64,000 nt of DNA from Vespula vulgaris. Lineage: Eukaryota > Arthropoda > Insecta > Hymenoptera > Vespidae. Made by a program: the position numbers and the translations under genes. The DNA lies in the NCBI RefSeq assembly GCF_905475345.1, contig NC_066608.1:2711001-2775000 (forward strand), written 5' to 3'. This document shows, in pieces, positions 59,691 to 64,000 of the stretch (its first letter is position 1; each line of letters begins with the position of its first letter). Below the pieces are notes generated by a model. It was given only the letters and a program-made list of their open reading frames with translations. It did no database searches and was not told the origin of the DNA.

Positions 59691-60065
59691 TCGCCAAAGA
59701 TTTACCGGAATGGACGAGTGAATCGACGCGGAACCGTTTTAGGGCTTCGAGAGGAATACCGGTAAAAGAGGAGGAGTAGGAAGGGGTAGAAGAACAGGAG
59801 GAGTGGGAGAGAAGGGGGAATGGGGGTGGGGGGTACTAAACCAGCAACGAATTCGTGCATCTCCCGTATTTCATCCCCTAGCCAAATCGATCGTACATCT
59901 ACAGGCACACCGAATAATTCCTGTCGCAGGCAGAATAGGTAAACCTGGAATTTATTACGCGTCCGTTGCACCATGGTGCGGAGCGGGAAGTCGGAAATCG
60001 GCTCCAGACGCTCTGAAAATCGCTCTGATTATTCGAGTGTAAAACGAACCCCTTCTATTTCGGTT
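59691..60065. other. GC-balanced island open on both strands
   Basis: The minus strand at about 59840-59974 is open and encodes a mixed segment (about 45 residues) before a Pro/Leu/Phe-rich repeat tail; the plus strand is also open (59803-60042). AGGTAAAC at about 59938 is a donor-like word on the + strand. No family recognised. Either a single exon or conserved non-coding DNA is possible. Confidence 0.25.
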
Positions 60066-60760
60066 AAAATACATATCACCATTCTCCTCTTCCTCCTCGA
60101 AAAGAGAAAGAGAGAGAGAGAGATACTACGAATAAATCCATGGGTTTCATGGCTTGTTCCAACGAAGAATAACATAACACTTTTTGGAAAATGTATTCGA
60201 ACGTTCCGTAACGTTATCATCCTTATCATCCTTATCGTCCTCAAACTTGATATATTCTCAAATATTCTCTGAAATTCGTCCGAAATTTTCTCATCGAAGT
60301 CTCCAATTGTTTTCAAATTCCGTTGATATCGTAATCCATTCTTTCGTTTTCTTTTCTTGATTGTAAAAAAAAGAAAAAAAAACAGACAAAGAAAAATAAA
60401 ATAAAGAACGAAGAAAAAGGAAAGGAGAGAAGGATAATCGAAAAAGAAAAGAAAAAAAAACAATAAAAGTTTTCGAACGTCGTAAAGGAGAGCAACGTAA
60501 ACGTAAAAAGTAACTTTGATGGGCGAGGAATCGGCGCGTTTTTTCTCTTTTCTTCTTTTTTTTTTATTTCTTTTTTTACTTTTTTTATATATATATATTT
60601 TTTTGGTCATAACGATTACGAAAAGGGGAAAGGAAAGGAGGAAGGAAGAAATGGAAGAAGAGAAGGAAGAAGAGAAAAAAGGAAGCAAGGAAAAAAAAAG
60701 AAAGAAAAAGAAAGTAAAGTCTCGAAAGAAGAAAATTAGATCGCGTTTCAAGAGCAAAGA
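60066..60760. other. A-rich and T-rich low-complexity DNA
   Basis: A-rich tract 60365-60470, T-rich 60540-60605, purine-rich 60620-60735. The 242-codon minus-strand frame is mostly Phe/Leu/Ser from these runs. No gene. Confidence 0.75.
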
Positions 60761-60944
60761 GGGTGAGTCAAGACGATAGAGGGTTGTAGTATAGCAGGAG
60801 GACTCACTGGCGAAGGTAGATAGAGGGATGCGAGGTCGTTAACGATCCAATACAAAGCCGTAACCGGAGTGGATGTCGCCTCTCGGTCTCCTCGAGGCAT
60901 GCACCCCCTTGAAGCTCTCAGGTCCTTTCGTGAAACGCCGTAGA

Positions 60945-60993
<49 letters not shown>

Positions 60994-61560
60994 GAGAGAG
61001 AGAGCAAGGTGGATAGCTAGAGGTTCGGGAAGAGGCAAGAGGGAGACACGGGACCGCCACCCACAATTCCGCTTGCGGGCACTGTAATTTGCTGTATGCA
61101 TGCATCCAGAGATGGATAGACACGGCCAGGCAGCCGAGCAGGCGCGGGAGATCTATGGATTTATGCAAATGCAGGCAGTTAGAGTCCCGAGCAGCCTCCG
61201 CCGTTGAATAATGCGTTGATAAGATAGGAGCCTAGCGCTCATATGCCGTTACCTACCCTACCATCCGCCATTGATTTGTCACCCTTCCGTTCTCTCTTAC
61301 TCTAGGTCTAACTCTAGTCTCCCTCTCTCTCTCTCTTTCTTTCTCTCTCGCTCTCTCTTGCTCGCTCTCTCTCGCTTTCTCTCTCTTGCTATTCTTCCTA
61401 CTCGCTGAGCACACCTTGACTCGCCAAGTTTTCCGCTCGTACGTCCGATTCTCGGAGGTTACACTTTCACCGGAGTTTCTAATGATAAAGTTAGCTCTGC
61501 CGATAGAAAAATTACAGTGGAGCTGGCAATGCAGTTCGCGAGTGGAATTCAAGATGCAGC
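60761..61560. promoter_or_regulatory. GC-balanced island with perfect octamer, GA and CT repeats
   Basis: Unique GC-balanced DNA at 60770-60940, a (GA)n run at 60948-61006, then a second unique block at 61010-61320 with TTTATGCAAAT ending at 61170. ATGCAAAT (61163-61170) is the perfect octamer bound by POU-domain factors. (CT)n DNA follows at about 61320-61388 and unique DNA to 61560. This looks like regulatory DNA; the factor is inferred from motif only. Confidence 0.35.
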
Positions 61561-61815
61561 TTGAATACGAGGATGGAATATAAATTGGTATTTCGGTATT
61601 TGAGAGAACCGAATCAGGAAGGAGTTCATTGTGTGTTTATAAACTCATCCCTTTCGAAGGATTTGGCCGTCATCATCGTTTTCCTTTATTTTTCTCTATT
61701 GGAAATATTTGACGAATCATTGCAACGCTCGCAATGTTTGGGGAGTATATCGGAAGGAGACGCAGTGCTGACGTTGCTCTATTGAAACTATATATATATA
61801 TATATACATTCTATC

Positions 61816-61856
<41 letters not shown>

Positions 61857-62240
61857 GTCTGTCTCAGTCGCTCACTCGCTCGGATATGCGTCCTGATTCG
61901 ATGAGCACAGCATCCTTGCTGGATGCAGCCCTTGCTTGGATACATAGAGTTGGATCGTATCGGTGACTGCACGGAAGAGAAGCGATCGAGCGTATTTGAG
62001 AAGTGACTTTCAAAGGATCTCTTTTGATTCTCTTTGGCCTGCGAATAGGTACATTTTATCTTTTCATTAGCGTCTCGCCTTCGAAGGAATCGAAGTAAAG
62101 AATTGCTGGGAGAGAAGGTATCCTACTGTGATATTATTACTCGCTACTTCAAAGCGTTACTTTCGATTTATTGAAATTGCTGAGAGTCACCAAAGTGAAT
62201 TTAAAGGCGAGAGATGATGACAACCGAGTTCACAGAAACG
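61561..62240. other. GC-balanced unique DNA with TA and CT repeats
   Basis: A 74-codon frame from the ATG at 61561 to 61785 has mixed composition without a motif. (TA)n at about 61786-61806, (CT)n/(CTGT)n at about 61819-61865, then unique DNA at 61870-62240. No gene called. Confidence 0.35.
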
Positions 62241-62690
62241 TTACTGTAAATGTTGCGTTAAAAAAAAAAAAAAAGTGGAAAAAAGAAAGAAAGAAAATAA
62301 AATGAAAGAAAAATATTAAATATACGTTATTGTTACAAAATATATTTACATAACTAAATATACATTATATATAATATATATAATATATACAATACATGTA
62401 CAATATATTATATATATATACAATTAATACATACCTAAATATATATACAATATATATATAACATATGCATATTTAGATATATAAAATGTCTACTTACCTA
62501 AATTTATATAAATGTATACAACATATATATAATATATATACAATATTTATCTTTAGAATTTGTAAAATCGATCAGATCGATATTTTTGTTACTAACTATA
62601 ACGTATCTATATCGAACGTATTTAATAAAAGTCCTCACCGGAACGAGCTCGTTTAGTTGTTCTTTTGTTAACAATATAATTTAATTGTTC
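62241..62690. repeat. A-run and TA-rich tract
   Basis: A-rich at 62260-62310 followed by about 250 bp of imperfect TA/TACA repeats (62330-62550) and AT-rich DNA. No coding content. Confidence 0.85.
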
Positions 62691-63230
62691 CTTTTTATTT
62701 AATCGCTCGCGCAACTCGAGCCGTGCAAACGTCGCGCGATGGATTAGCTATCAACAGCTCGGCATTGAACACTGCATTTCCATTACAAATCGGATTTCTA
62801 GCCAGACGAGGGATAGCGATCCCAAACGAGTAAGGGAGAGGGGTGAGATAGAAGGGATAGGGATACCAGAGGCAGGGGAAAAAAAACAAACAATAAAATA
62901 ACGACGATAAACAGTGAAAACATGTTGCTGCAATAAGCTTTTCTCCCTTTTTGATGTGATATAAACCTGCAGACAGGAAATCGCATCGTCGCCAACGAAA
63001 ATCGTAATGAGATTTACTCTCTGGACTTCCGCAAATTACAGTACGGTATATAGTTTGCGCATAACGCGTAACACGGATTTTTCGGTTGCCCGATGGCCGT
63101 AGGTAGATAGATACGTTTTCTACTGTCGTTAATGTACACACGATGATTCGTTTATGTACTACCTACTACGAACATAATTTTGATTACACATCAAAGCACG
63201 GCATTGCATTGTTCTAACGCATTTCCTCTG

Positions 63231-63235
<5 letters not shown>
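62691..63235. other. GC-balanced unique island
   Basis: Unique sequence in two parts (62695-62875 and 62930-63230) separated by an A-rich patch. The minus strand is open for 148 codons (62695-63141) with mixed composition, Cys-containing and partly hydrophobic in the middle, but no recognised family. Weak coding candidate; conserved non-coding DNA is equally likely. Confidence 0.25.

Positions 63236-63265
<30 letters not shown>
63236..63265 (+). repeat. GA microsatellite
   Basis: A clean (GA)n run of about 30 bp. Confidence 0.97.
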
Positions 63266-63267
<2 letters not shown>

Positions 63268-64000
63268 AATAACGAACGCGAGATTATGTTACTAAATTGT
63301 TTGGAATTTATTATAGAGAAGACTAATTATTTAACGAAAATCATGTCACGATAATAAAGATCAGTCGATCGTATTAAAATTTGTCTTTTTTCTTCTTTTC
63401 TTTTTTTTTTCTTTCTTTGTCGGTAAACACGTAACGACGGAATTATATTTGAGATGCCTCGAAATAAATGGATCGACCTATAAGCGCGAACTTTCCGATA
63501 TTTGCTTTGAGAGAGAACGAAGATCGATGAAGAGCTCGCAGCTGTTTCGAAGCATAACGTTAGGAAAGTGGTGCACGTTGGTGCTGGCCCCGAGGAGAAA
63601 AGTCGTGACGTGTGCTAACATTGACCGTACTCTTCTCCTCCGGTTAAAATGGCTCGTCCTACTCTGAAAATGGCGTTATCCAGATACATACGTGGATTTG
63701 TTTGCCCTAACGTCACTTGCGGCATCGCCCTGTAGTCCCAAATTTATAAGTACTTATCTTACATATATGTGTGTACGTACGACAAATAATTTCTTCTTGA
63801 TTAACTACGTTACAAGTATTAGATTCAAAGAAAAAGAATTAAAAAAAAAAAAGAAAGAAAAATGTAATCTTAATGAATTTCAACATTATTTCATCGAACG
63901 AAATAACTCCATAAAATATATTGCGAAACTCATATAAAATATAAAGTAAGTTGTAGATGGATACACCAAGAGGCGATATAAAAGTAGAAGAAGAGACGAA
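63266..64000. other. AT-rich DNA with one GC-balanced island
   Basis: AT-rich to 63430 with a T-rich tract (63383-63418), then a GC-balanced unique island at 63440-63740 containing AAAATGGCTCG and AAAATGGCG near 63646 and 63667, then AT- and A-rich DNA to the end. No gene called. Confidence 0.45.

Noticed and set aside
60029..60757. 242-codon minus-strand frame rich in Phe, Leu and Ser, resembling membrane segments
   Set aside because: The hydrophobic runs come from A-rich and purine-rich low-complexity DNA, not from balanced membrane helices.
62695..63141. 148-codon minus-strand frame
   Set aside because: Mixed composition but no recognised motif; the middle is driven by an A-rich patch. 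Kept only as a weak note on the island.

Overview
This window looks like a piece of an insect nuclear genome, most consistent with an aculeate hymenopteran such as a wasp. The reasons are visible: an AT-rich background with many CpG-containing words, very dense microsatellites ((TA)n, (CT/GA)n, (TATG)n, (ATT)n), one intron-containing gene with small GT-AG introns, and no bacterial operon structure. The species call is inference; no similarity search was possible.

The only gene I can support with confidence is a five-exon short-chain dehydrogenase/reductase (SDR) on the + strand, 22692-24596. Splicing by eye at consensus GT/AG sites gives an uninterrupted 254-residue protein. It carries the full classical-SDR motif set: TGSASGIG, NNAG, catalytic Asn/Ser/Tyr/Lys and the PG motif. 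It resembles the insect farnesol-dehydrogenase/DHRS11-like group, but has an Asp after the second strand, which suggests NAD(H) rather than NADP(H). A possible untranslated first exon lies at about 18256-18453, and a possible poly(A) signal at 24676.

Layout: 0-15 kb is AT-rich DNA with pyrimidine and purine tracts, broken by GC-balanced unique blocks of 200-500 bp. From 15.0 to 19.4 kb, upstream of the SDR gene, three unrelated long-period tandem arrays lie almost back to back (about 255, 225 and 217 bp units). From 19.4 to 24.7 kb there is a G-rich block and then the SDR gene. From 24.7 to 64 kb I see no convincing gene. That stretch alternates AT-rich filler, microsatellites and GC-balanced unique islands that look like conserved non-coding or regulatory DNA: paired homeodomain half-sites, an octamer, a CRE palindrome and TATA/initiator-like sites. 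A few non-repetitive open frames (38.3, 33.6 and 42.8 kb) are recorded at low confidence.

Most long open frames in the window are translations of simple repeats and were rejected. I found no tRNA, rRNA, CRISPR array, intact transposon or virus-like gene. I see no clear new biological system. The best leads are the divergent SDR and its possible distal first exon, the cluster of tandem arrays beside it, and the regulatory-looking islands, especially the one near 53.5 kb.
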